From Rhodospirillales bacterium (GTDB taxonomy: Bacteria > Pseudomonadota > Alphaproteobacteria > JAREAF01), in contig JAREAF010000185.1 of assembly GCA_029240475.1 (NCBI GenBank), forward strand, positions 1-6,296: a stretch of DNA of 6,296 nucleotides, in the 5' to 3' direction. This document shows, piece by piece, positions 1-5,529 of this stretch (positions are counted from its first letter, which is position 1; each line of letters starts with the position of its first letter). The notes under the pieces were generated by a model. It ran no database searches, was not told the origin of the DNA, and saw only the letters and a list, made by a program, of their open reading frames with translations. The position numbers and the translations under genes were made by a program.

Positions 1-664
1 GGAAGAGGCGCCCTTCGACCTCCCAGTCGCTTTGGGCCGCCGCGACGCCGCCGAGCCGCTCGTAGAAGGTGAGATAGGGATTGGCCCGATAGGCCCAGAC
101 GACGAGCGCCTCATGCCCGAGCCCCGCCAACCGCCGCACCGCGCGCTCGAACAGCGCGCGGCCGAGCCCCTTGCCCATCTCCTCCGGCAGCACATAGAGC
201 AGCGAGACCTCGGCCGTGACGCCGGAAAGATCGCCCACGATGGGGCGCTTGCGCTCGCGCACCGGCCCGCCGGTGGCGAAGCCGACGATGCGGGGCTCGA
301 GCGTTGGCTCAGTCATCCGCGTCCTCTCCTTCGAGGCTCGGCTATCGCCTCGCACCTCAGGATGAGGACGCGGGGAATCGGCTGGAAAGAATTCCTCATC
401 CTGAGGCGCCCGCCGCAGGCGGGCCTCGAAGGATGAGGCGGCACCCGCAGCGGCCGCAATCTCCGCGACCAGCGTCTCGGCGCCGTCGTCGCGCGCGAGG
501 ATCTCGACCCATTCCCGCGTCAGCACCTCGACCGTGCGGCCATCCAGGTTCTCGCGGGGGAGGATGTCCCGATAAGCGAGCCGCCTCGCCGCCCAATGCA
601 CGGCGGCGATGCCGGCCTCGTCGCGCCCCGCGCGCGCCGGGCGGAAGATCACGCGCCCGCTCAT
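1..664 (-). CDS. GNAT-family N-acetyltransferase, 3' end cut by window edge, carrying an in-frame repeat insertion
   Basis: 221 codons are open from the ATG at 662-664 to the window edge; the C-terminus is missing. Seen: an N-terminal GNAT half (FRPARAGRDEAGIAAVHWAA, then a Trp-containing helix to about residue 58), a strand TLVAEI at 64-69, a strand RIVGFATGGP at 125-134, then motif A with LLYVLP at 155-160 and the acetyl-CoA pyrophosphate loop EEMGKGLGRAL at 161-171, and motif B ending in NPYLTFYERLGG at 195-206. The loop residue that is usually Gln or Arg is Met163. Residues about 76-114, between the two strands, are encoded by two palindromic repeats and have no counterpart in usual GNAT proteins, where these strands form a tight hairpin. 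The start overlaps the rsmB stop (ATGA), which implies translational coupling. The family transfers an acetyl group from acetyl-CoA to an amine; the acceptor is unknown. The family call is firm; whether the interrupted protein is active is not known. Confidence 0.85.
   Translation of the reverse strand, partial: MSGRVIFRPARAGRDEAGIAAVHWAARRLAYRDILPRENLDGRTVEVLTREWVEILARDDGAETLVAEIAAAAGAASSFEARLRRAPQDEEFFPADSPRPHPEVRGDSRASKERTRMTEPTLEPRIVGFATGGPVRERKRPIVGDLSGVTAEVSLLYVLPEEMGKGLGRALFERAVRRLAGLGHEALVVWAYRANPYLTFYERLGGVAAAQSDWEVEGRLF
323..438. repeat. Inverted pair of palindromic repeats inside the acetyltransferase gene
   Basis: Two copies of a roughly 45-bp imperfect palindrome lie at 323-367 and 394-438, in opposite orientation, separated by 26 bp. 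The right copy begins CCTCATCCTGAGG and ends CTCGAAGGATGAGG around a GC hairpin core (arms at 394-401 and 431-438, inner stem near 404-420). The left copy, read on the minus strand, begins CCTCATCCTGAGG and ends CCTCGAAGGAGAGG, one base short of the right copy's matching end. I recall repeats of this form as scattered in many copies in Hyphomicrobiales genomes, mostly between genes. The paired arrangement resembles REP/BIME elements. Here the pair sits wholly within coding sequence and stays in frame. Family membership is from memory; the pairing is visible. Confidence 0.8.
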
Positions 665-1977
665 GCGCCTTCACGCTCCAGCACGGCGAGGAAGAAGCCG
701 TCGGTGCCGTGGCGCGCGGGCGTGAGGGTCAGGGCCGGCCCTTCGGTCGGCGCGGGGGTCTCCGGCAGCAGCGCCGCCCACAGCTCCGCGACGGAGATCT
801 GCGCGAAGTCCGGATGCGCGCCGAGGAAAGCGGCGACCTGCGCCTCGTTCTCCTCCGGCAGAAGCGAGCAGGTCGCATAGACCAGCCGTCCGCCCGGCTT
901 CACCAGCCGCGCCGCGCTGTCGAGGATGCGCCCCTGCAGCCGCGCCAGCTCGGCGAGGCGCTCGGGCGCGAGGCGCCATTTCGCATCGGGGTTGCGCCGC
1001 CAGGCGCCGATCCCGGTGCAGGGCGCATCCACCAGCACGCGGTCGAAGCGGGCTTTGTGCTTCTTGACCCAAGGATCGCGCTCATGCTCCAGCGGCACGC
1101 GCTCGACATTGTGCACGCCGGCGCGCTTCAGGCGCACCGCGGAGCGGTCGAGCCGCCCGGGCAGCACGTCGCAGGCGGTGATCTGCCCCTTGTTCTGCAT
1201 CATCGCGGCCAGCGCCAGCGTCTTGCCGCCCGCGCCCGCGCAGAAATCGCAGACCCGCATGCCGGGCTTGGCCTCGGTCAGCAGCGCGACGACCTGCGAG
1301 CCCTCGTCCTGCACCTCGACGAGCCCCGCCTGAAACGCCGGCACATTGCCGAGCGCGACCCGGCCGTTGAGGCGCAGGCCCCAGGGCGAGAGCTGCGTCT
1401 CCTCCGCCTGCAGCCCGGACTCCGCCAGCGCGTCGCGTGCCGGGCCCCGCGTCGCCTTGATGAGATTGGCGCGGAGGTCGAGCGGCGCCTCGGCCATCAG
1501 CGCCGCCATCTCGGTTTCGAGACGAACGCCGAAGGCTTGCGCCAGCTTCGGCTCCAGCCATTCGGGATATTCCAGGCGCACGGCGCGCGGCTGCTCGGGA
1601 TGCTCGATCGCGCCGCCCTCCAGCGCGCGGGCGAACGCGCGCTCCTCGCGGCTCAAAGGGGCGGGGCGGTAGCGGCCGCCGTCGAAGGAGCCGGCGATGC
1701 GGTCGGCGTCCCATCCGTCGATCAGCGCCAGCGCGGCGATCATGAGGGTGCGGCCCGTAGGCGCGAGCCCCGCCCCGCCGCGCTCGACCCACCAGCCGAG
1801 CGCGGCGCGGCGGCGCAGCACCGCATAGGTGCGCTCGACCAGCTCGCGGCGGTCGCCCGAGCCGATATAGCGCCGCTCGCGCAAATAGGCGGCGACGCTG
1901 GCGTCGGCCGGCGCGTCGCTGGCGAGGATCAGATCGATCAGCTCGATCGCGGCCTGGATGCGCGCAGCGGGAGTCAC
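661..1977 (-). CDS. rsmB: 16S rRNA (cytosine-C5) methyltransferase, RsmB/NOP family
   Basis: 438 aa, a usual length for RsmB. It methylates C5 of a 16S rRNA cytosine (C967 in E. coli numbering) using S-adenosylmethionine. The N-terminal part (about 1-130) fits the NusB-like RNA-binding domain. The Rossmann-type methyltransferase domain follows, with the SAM-binding loop DFCAGAGGK at 244-252, the acidic residue in ACDVLPGRLDRS at 268-279, DAPCTGIGAWRRNP at 317-330 and YATCSLLPEENE at 367-378. In this family the Cys of the TCS motif (Cys370) is the nucleophile and the Cys of PCTG (Cys320) releases the product; both are present. The start is GTG at 1975-1977, giving MTPAARIQAAIELID, which fits known alphaproteobacterial N-termini. 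No strong ribosome-binding site is seen. Its stop overlaps the ATG of the downstream acetyltransferase gene. Substrate position is inferred from the family. Confidence 0.93.
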   Translation of the reverse strand: MTPAARIQAAIELIDLILASDAPADASVAAYLRERRYIGSGDRRELVERTYAVLRRRAALGWWVERGGAGLAPTGRTLMIAALALIDGWDADRIAGSFDGGRYRPAPLSREERAFARALEGGAIEHPEQPRAVRLEYPEWLEPKLAQAFGVRLETEMAALMAEAPLDLRANLIKATRGPARDALAESGLQAEETQLSPWGLRLNGRVALGNVPAFQAGLVEVQDEGSQVVALLTEAKPGMRVCDFCAGAGGKTLALAAMMQNKGQITACDVLPGRLDRSAVRLKRAGVHNVERVPLEHERDPWVKKHKARFDRVLVDAPCTGIGAWRRNPDAKWRLAPERLAELARLQGRILDSAARLVKPGGRLVYATCSLLPEENEAQVAAFLGAHPDFAQISVAELWAALLPETPAPTEGPALTLTPARHGTDGFFLAVLEREGA

Positions 1978-2025
1978 TGCGCCGCCCCATCGAGCGCGGC
2001 AGGGATAATTCCAGCGGCGCAGCAG

Positions 2026-2052
2026 CCCCTTGCGGCGAGGGGGGAAGAAAGC
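2026..2052 (-). repeat. Partial copy of the GC-rich spacer repeat
   Basis: This stretch shares the end block GGGGGAAGAAAGC and a CCCC-loop-GGGG stem with the copy at 2173-2219, in the same orientation, but lacks the outer GGGAGGGGG half. It looks like a truncated third member of the cluster. Confidence 0.5.
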
Positions 2053-2067
2053 GGAACCCGCACGCTC

Positions 2068-2113
2068 CGCTCCTCTCCCCCCTTGCGGGGGAGGGTTAGG
2101 GAGGGGGGTGGGG
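2068..2113 (+). repeat. GC-rich palindromic repeat, copy A
   Basis: The copy carries a stem CCTCTCCCCC ... GGGGGAGG around a CTTGC loop (about 2072-2093), then a G-rich tail to 2113. It matches the reverse complement of the copy at 2173-2219 apart from a few gaps. I recall repeats of this form as common between genes in Hyphomicrobiales. Confidence 0.7.
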
Positions 2114-2172
2114 ATCGGAACCCAACCTGCTGGGGAAGCGCGGCGGCATGCATGTGCGCAGCACTACAACCG

Positions 2173-2219
2173 TCACCCCCTCCCCGCCCTCCCCCGTCAA
2201 GGGGCAGGGGGAAGAAAGC
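2173..2219 (-). repeat. GC-rich palindromic repeat, copy B, inverted relative to copy A
   Basis: Read on the minus strand it runs from GCTTTCTTCCCCC through a CCCCTTGACGGGG hairpin to a G-rich tail ending GGGGGTGA. Copies A and B face each other across about 59 bp, so the transcript could form one long stem as well as two local ones. It begins 35 bp past the guaB stop, and may protect the guaB mRNA 3' end; that role is inferred. Confidence 0.7.
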
Positions 2220-2253
2220 TTCGCCGCCGTCAACCAGCATCCGAGAAGGTGGC

Positions 2254-3717
2254 CTACAGACCGGGCCTGTAATTCGGCGCCTCGCGCGTGACGGTGATGT
2301 CGTGCACATGGCTCTCGCGCAGGCCGGCCGAGGTGATGCGCAGGAAGGTGCAGTTGCGCTGCATCTCCGGAATCGTGCGATTGCCGGTGTAGCCCATCGC
2401 CGCCTTGAGCCCGCCGACGAGCTGGTGCAGCACGTTTCCGACCGTGCCCTTATAGGGCACCTGGCCCTCGACGCCCTCGGGCACCAGCTTGAGGGCGTTC
2501 GAGACCTCCTGCTGGAAATAGCGGTCGGCCGAGCCGCGCGCCATGGCGCCGAGCGAGCCCATGCCGCGATAGGCCTTGTAGGAGCGGCCCTGATAGAGGA
2601 ACACCTCGCCCGGGCTCTCGTCGGTGCCCGCCAGGAGCGAGCCGACCATCGCGCAATCCGCGCCGGCGGCGATCGCCTTGGCGAGGTCGCCCGAATATTT
2701 GATGCCGCCATCGGCGATCACCGGCACGTCGGCCTTGCGCGCCGCCTCGACCGCGTCGAGCACGGCGGTGAGCTGCGGCACGCCCACGCCCGCGACGATG
2801 CGCGTGGTGCAGATCGAGCCGGGGCCGATGCCGACCTTGACCGCGTCGGCGCCGGCATCGATCAGCGCCTTGGTGCCCTCGGCGGTCGCGACATTGCCGG
2901 CGATCACGGCGACGGCGTTGGAGAGGCGCTTGACCCGCGCCACCGCCTCGAGCACGCCCTTGGAATGGCCGTGCGCGGTGTCGACCACCACGACATCGAC
3001 CTCGGCGGCGATCAGCGCCTCGGCGCGGCGCAAGCCCGCCTCGCCGACGCCGGTCGCGGCGGCGACGCGCAGCCGCCCCTTCTCGTCCTTGGCGGCGTTC
3101 GGAAAGGCCTGCGCCTTCTCGATGTCCTTGACCGTGATGAGGCCGATGCAGCGATAGGCGTCGTCTACCACCAGCAGCTTCTCGATCCGGTGCTGGTGGA
3201 GGAGGCGCTTGGCCTCGTCCTTCTCGACGCCCTCCTTCACCGTCACCAGCTTGTCGCGCGTCATCAGCTCGAAGACCGGCTGCGCGGCGTTGGTCGCGAA
3301 GCGCACGTCGCGGTTGGTGAGAATGCCGGCGAGCCTGCCGGAGCCGCGCTCGACCACCGGGATGCCGGAGATGGAATGGTCGGCCATCAGCTTGAGGGCG
3401 TCCGCCAGCGGCTGGTCGGGATGGATGGTGACGGGATTGATCACCATGCCCGATTCGAACTTCTTGACCCGGCGCACCTCGTCGGCCTGGCGCTCGGGCT
3501 CGAGATTCTTGTGGATGACGCCGATGCCGCCGGCCTGCGCCATGGCGATGGCGAGGCGGCTCTCGGTCACGGTGTCCATCGCCGCCGATACGAGCGGGAT
3601 GCCGAGCCTGATCTGCCGGGTGAGGCGCGTAGCCGTGTCGGCCTCGGCCGGCAAGACGGCGGACTCCGCCGGCCTCAGGAGCACGTCGTCGAAAGTGAGC
3701 GCTTCGCGGATGTCCAT
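2254..3717 (-). CDS. guaB: Inosine-5'-monophosphate dehydrogenase (IMPDH)
   Basis: 487 aa, normal for bacterial IMPDH. It oxidises IMP to XMP with NAD+, the committed step to GMP, in the cytosol. The (beta/alpha)8 barrel opens with EALTFDDVLLRP at 5-16 and SAAMDTVTESRLAIAMAQAGG at 44-64. A pair of CBS domains occupies about 92-206. The barrel resumes with DTAHGHS at 246-252, the catalytic loop GIGPGSICTTR with Cys303, and the phosphate-binding ADGGIKYSGDLAKA at 335-348. The mobile flap contains ADRY with the Arg399-Tyr400 pair. All expected catalytic residues are present. I chose ATG 3715-3717 (MDIREALTFDD); the frame stays open to an ATG at 3802-3804, but those extra 29 residues are not IMPDH-like and would cover the putative promoter and leader. 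The ribosome-binding site is weak (AAAGGG about 13 nt upstream). Stop is TAG. Confidence 0.97.
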   Translation of the reverse strand: MDIREALTFDDVLLRPAESAVLPAEADTATRLTRQIRLGIPLVSAAMDTVTESRLAIAMAQAGGIGVIHKNLEPERQADEVRRVKKFESGMVINPVTIHPDQPLADALKLMADHSISGIPVVERGSGRLAGILTNRDVRFATNAAQPVFELMTRDKLVTVKEGVEKDEAKRLLHQHRIEKLLVVDDAYRCIGLITVKDIEKAQAFPNAAKDEKGRLRVAAATGVGEAGLRRAEALIAAEVDVVVVDTAHGHSKGVLEAVARVKRLSNAVAVIAGNVATAEGTKALIDAGADAVKVGIGPGSICTTRIVAGVGVPQLTAVLDAVEAARKADVPVIADGGIKYSGDLAKAIAAGADCAMVGSLLAGTDESPGEVFLYQGRSYKAYRGMGSLGAMARGSADRYFQQEVSNALKLVPEGVEGQVPYKGTVGNVLHQLVGGLKAAMGYTGNRTIPEMQRNCTFLRITSAGLRESHVHDITVTREAPNYRPGL

Positions 3718-3748
3718 GGAGCTGCCAACGCCCTTTGCATATGCGAAA

Positions 3749-3780
3749 ACCGCCGACAGCCAGATGAGGCGGTCGGCGGT
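3749..3780 (-). terminator. Terminator-like hairpin in the guaB leader
   Basis: A perfect 9-bp inverted repeat (ACCGCCGAC at 3749-3757 and GTCGGCGGT at 3772-3780) encloses a 14-nt loop. On the minus strand the stem ends in a run of four T. It ends 31 bp before the guaB ATG, which leaves no room for a promoter after it. It must therefore lie within the guaB 5' leader, or overlap the promoter. It could act as an attenuator, as a 5' mRNA-stabilising stem, or as the terminator of the upstream ligase gene. The structure is seen; the function is inferred. Confidence 0.5.
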
Positions 3781-3795
3781 GGAAGTTGGCGACCC

Positions 3796-3823
3796 AACAT
3801 ACACGAAAAGCGGCTAAAGCCAA
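3796..3823 (-). promoter_or_regulatory. Candidate sigma-70-type promoter for guaB
   Basis: On the minus strand, TTGGCT (3818-3823) and TATGTT (3796-3801) are separated by 16 bp; each matches the consensus at 4 of 6 positions. Transcription would begin near 3789 and give a leader of about 70 nt containing the hairpin at 3749-3780. A 5-bp hairpin, GTTGG-CGAC-CCAAC, at 3785-3798 overlaps the -10 element. This is a visual match only. Confidence 0.35.
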
Positions 3824-3833
3824 GAGGGCTTGG
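3820..3833 (-). terminator. Weak hairpin downstream of the ligase gene
   Basis: CCAAG-AGGG-CTTGG, a 5-bp stem with a 4-nt loop, lies 18 bp past the ligase stop. An alternative stem AAGCC/GGCTT (3817-3831) is mutually exclusive with it. On the minus strand T-rich sequence follows (CTTT, then CTTTT about 10 nt further). This may be a weak terminator, but it overlaps the candidate guaB -35 element. Confidence 0.3.
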
Positions 3834-3850
3834 TTGCGGCCCCGCCGCCC

Positions 3851-5221
3851 TCACACCGCCCGGAGATACCAATCCAGCTCGGTCGGGGTCACCACGGCAT
3901 CGAAACGCCGGCGCTCGGCGTTGCGGACCGCGCCATAGAGCTTCTGAAAGCGCGGACCGAAATACTCCGCGATGGCGGGCGAGGCGTCGAACAGCCCGAG
4001 CGCCTCGGACCAGTTGCGCGGCAGCGGCTCGGCATCGAGGGCATAGCCGTTGCCCTCCACCGGCGCGCCGGGATCGAGTTTTCGCGTCAGCCCGTGATGG
4101 ATGCCCGCCAGCACCGCGGCGGTCGCCAAATGCACATTGGCGTCCGCACCCGCGACGCGGTGCTCGACCCGCCGCGCCCTGCCATCCCCGGCCGGGATGC
4201 GCACTGCCGTGGTGCGGTTGTTGTAGCCCCAGAGCGGCGCGGTCGGCGCGTAGGTGCTTTCCTGGAAGCGGCGATAGGAATTGGCGTTGGGCGCGAAGAT
4301 CGCCTGCGCGTCCCGCATCGTGGCGAGGAGACCGCCGACGGCGTGGCGCAGCGCCGGGCTGCCGAGCTCGGTCGCGTCGTCGAAGACGTTGCGGCCCTCG
4401 CGGTCGAGCAGGCTGACATGGATGTGCAGCCCGCATCCGGCATGCTCGGGATAGGGCTTGGCCATGAAGGTGGCGGCAAATCCATGCCGCTCGGCGACAC
4501 CCTTCACCAGGCGCTTCAGCATGAGGCCGTGATCGGCGCCGCGCAGCGCGTCCTCGCAATAGCGCAGATTGACCTCGAACTGCGCGGGCGCGGCCTCCTT
4601 GATGGTGCCCTCGATCGGCAGGCCCTGCCGCGCGGCGCCGGCGTCGATGGCCTCGAACACCGCCTCGTAGTCGCTGATGTCGGTGAGGGTCAGGACATGG
4701 GTCTTGCGGTCGCGCTTGCCGGTGACGGGCGAGACCGGCGGCTGCGGCCGCCCCTCCCCGTCCGGCGCGCGATCGATGAGGTAGAATTCCAGCTCGATGG
4801 CGATGCAGGGCGCGAGGCCGTCCGCCGTGAAGCGGTCCAGCACGCCGGCCAGGAGCGCGCGCGAGTCCCCATAGAAGGGCGTGCCGTCATGATCCGTCAT
4901 GGTGGCGATGACCTGCCCAAGCGGACGCTCCGACCAGGGCATCGGCGCCAGCGTTCCCGGCACGGCGCGGCAGACACGGTCGCGCTCGCCCTCGTCCCAG
5001 ATCAGGCCGCTTTCGACGACGCTGTCGCCGGTCGCCTCCAGGGCGAAGACGCCGCCGGGCATGCGGATCCCTTCGGAGTAGAGCTTGGGCAGGGTCTCGC
5101 GGGTGAGGCGCTTGCCTCTGAGAATTCCGGCGAGATCGGGAATGAGAACGTCGACGCCTTGTATCTCGGAATGCTTTGAGAGAAAGCGGGCGGCTTCCGA
5201 AGCCTCATAATCGGCTGGCAC
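3851..5221 (-). CDS. Glutamine synthetase family ligase, PuuA-type (probable gamma-glutamyl-amine synthetase)
   Basis: 456 aa, typical of the PuuA branch of the glutamine synthetase family. Family members join the gamma-carboxyl of glutamate to an amine using ATP; PuuA uses putrescine. Seen: the small N-terminal beta-grasp domain with IPDLAGILRGK at 27-37 (Asp29 matches the ammonium-site Asp of true glutamine synthetase), then the catalytic domain with metal-binding ELEFYL (Glu143, Glu145), EAAPAQFEVN at 209-218 (Glu209, Glu216), GCGLHIHVS (His266, His268), NSYRRF at 314-319, NNRTTAVRIP at 334-343 (Arg336, Arg341) and RVEHRVAGADANVH at 351-364 (Glu353, Arg355). The ammonia-site flap of true glutamine synthetase (GYEAP) is replaced by YAPTAPLWG at 324-332, and the adenylylation-site Tyr region is not recognisable, so ordinary glutamine synthesis is unlikely. 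Start is GTG 5219-5221, with AAAGG six bases upstream. No other amine-catabolism gene is in view, so the substrate is open. Confidence 0.88.
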   Translation of the reverse strand: MPADYEASEAARFLSKHSEIQGVDVLIPDLAGILRGKRLTRETLPKLYSEGIRMPGGVFALEATGDSVVESGLIWDEGERDRVCRAVPGTLAPMPWSERPLGQVIATMTDHDGTPFYGDSRALLAGVLDRFTADGLAPCIAIELEFYLIDRAPDGEGRPQPPVSPVTGKRDRKTHVLTLTDISDYEAVFEAIDAGAARQGLPIEGTIKEAAPAQFEVNLRYCEDALRGADHGLMLKRLVKGVAERHGFAATFMAKPYPEHAGCGLHIHVSLLDREGRNVFDDATELGSPALRHAVGGLLATMRDAQAIFAPNANSYRRFQESTYAPTAPLWGYNNRTTAVRIPAGDGRARRVEHRVAGADANVHLATAAVLAGIHHGLTRKLDPGAPVEGNGYALDAEPLPRNWSEALGLFDASPAIAEYFGPRFQKLYGAVRNAERRRFDAVVTPTELDWYLRAV

Positions 5222-5529
5222 GATAAACCTTTGATTAGTTGCGGGTTCTACAAAGGCTGGTGATGGTTCGCGGCGGCGTCAAGGCTCCCCCGTTGGACAA
5301 TGGCTCCCCCCACCGCCTCGGTTGCCTTCATAAGCGGCCTCTGCTAGCCCTAAGGGCCAAAGCTGCCGGGCGCCCCTTGCATTCAAATATCGGCGGGCGC
5401 CGATGGCCTTCTTCCCGCGCCTTGACCTCAAGCCATCCCTCGCGCGCCGGGACGACGGCCGGAAAGCCCGGCCGGGCGCCCTTCGGGCCGTCCGGGCGGC
5501 CGGCGGCAGTGGGCTGAACAAAGCGTGTC
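5222..5529. promoter_or_regulatory. Divergent spacer between two ligase genes
   Basis: 308 bp that must hold the promoters of both ligase genes. Visible: a direct repeat of GGCTCCCCC starting at 5283 and 5302 (19-bp period); a dyad GCCC-TAA-GGGC at 5347-5357; GGGCGCC three times (5368-5374, 5395-5401, 5474-5480), twice inside a near-identical GCCGGGCGCCC block at 5365-5375 and 5471-5481; an AT-rich patch at 5382-5390; and a strong GC hairpin at 5473-5494. I found no convincing -35/-10 pair or sigma-54 site. An open frame of 92 codons at 5239-5517 (plus) has no family features and ends just before the plus-strand ligase; I do not call it. Confidence 0.5.
5473..5494 (+). other. GC-rich hairpin upstream of the plus-strand ligase
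   Basis: CGGGCGCCC-TTC-GGGCCGTCCG folds into a 9-bp stem with one bulged base and one G-T pair. It ends 35 bp before the ATG at 5530, so it is likely in the 5' leader. No T run follows, so it is not an intrinsic terminator. It could affect translation or mRNA stability. Confidence 0.4.

Larger units (their letters stand above)
1978..2253. other. Gene-free spacer between guaB and rsmB
   Basis: 276 bp with no credible gene. An open frame of 245 codons crosses it on the minus strand (1974-2711), but that frame is mostly antiparallel overlap with guaB in the wrong frame, and its product has no recognisable family. The spacer is dominated by GC-rich repeats (listed separately) that could fold in the guaB-rsmB transcript. 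No T-rich run follows the hairpins, so there is no canonical intrinsic terminator, and read-through from guaB into rsmB is possible. Confidence 0.7.

Noticed and set aside
1974..2711. 245-codon minus-strand frame ending at the rsmB start with a stop overlapping GTG
   Set aside because: It overlaps the catalytic end of guaB in a different frame, then crosses the spacer repeats. No recognisable product; the overlap with the rsmB start is coincidental.
3718..3804. 29-residue N-terminal extension of IMP dehydrogenase
   Set aside because: The extension is unlike known IMPDH N-termini and would cover the hairpin and candidate promoter. ATG 3715-3717 begins the conserved domain at the usual place.
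304..4416. A 1370-codon open frame on the plus strand, antisense to rsmB, guaB and most of the ligase gene
   Set aside because: It runs opposite three well-supported genes and through their spacers and repeats. Its product is Arg/Ala/Gly/His-rich with no family motif. Long antisense frames are expected in high-GC coding DNA, where stop codons are rare.
5261..5274. Possible sigma-54 (NtrC-type) promoter, TGG...TTCGC, near the ligase spacer
   Set aside because: The GG and GC cores are not separated by the required 10 bases, and the flanking consensus is poor.
5277..5282. TTGACG on the minus strand as a -35 element for the minus-strand ligase
   Set aside because: No acceptable -10 element lies 16-18 bp downstream; the nearest AT-rich hexamer is 24 bp away.
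5239..5517. 92-codon plus-strand open frame in the divergent spacer, upstream of and in frame with the plus-strand ligase
   Set aside because: It has a TGA before the ligase ATG, no family features, low-complexity composition and no good ribosome-binding site. It is most likely chance in GC-rich DNA.
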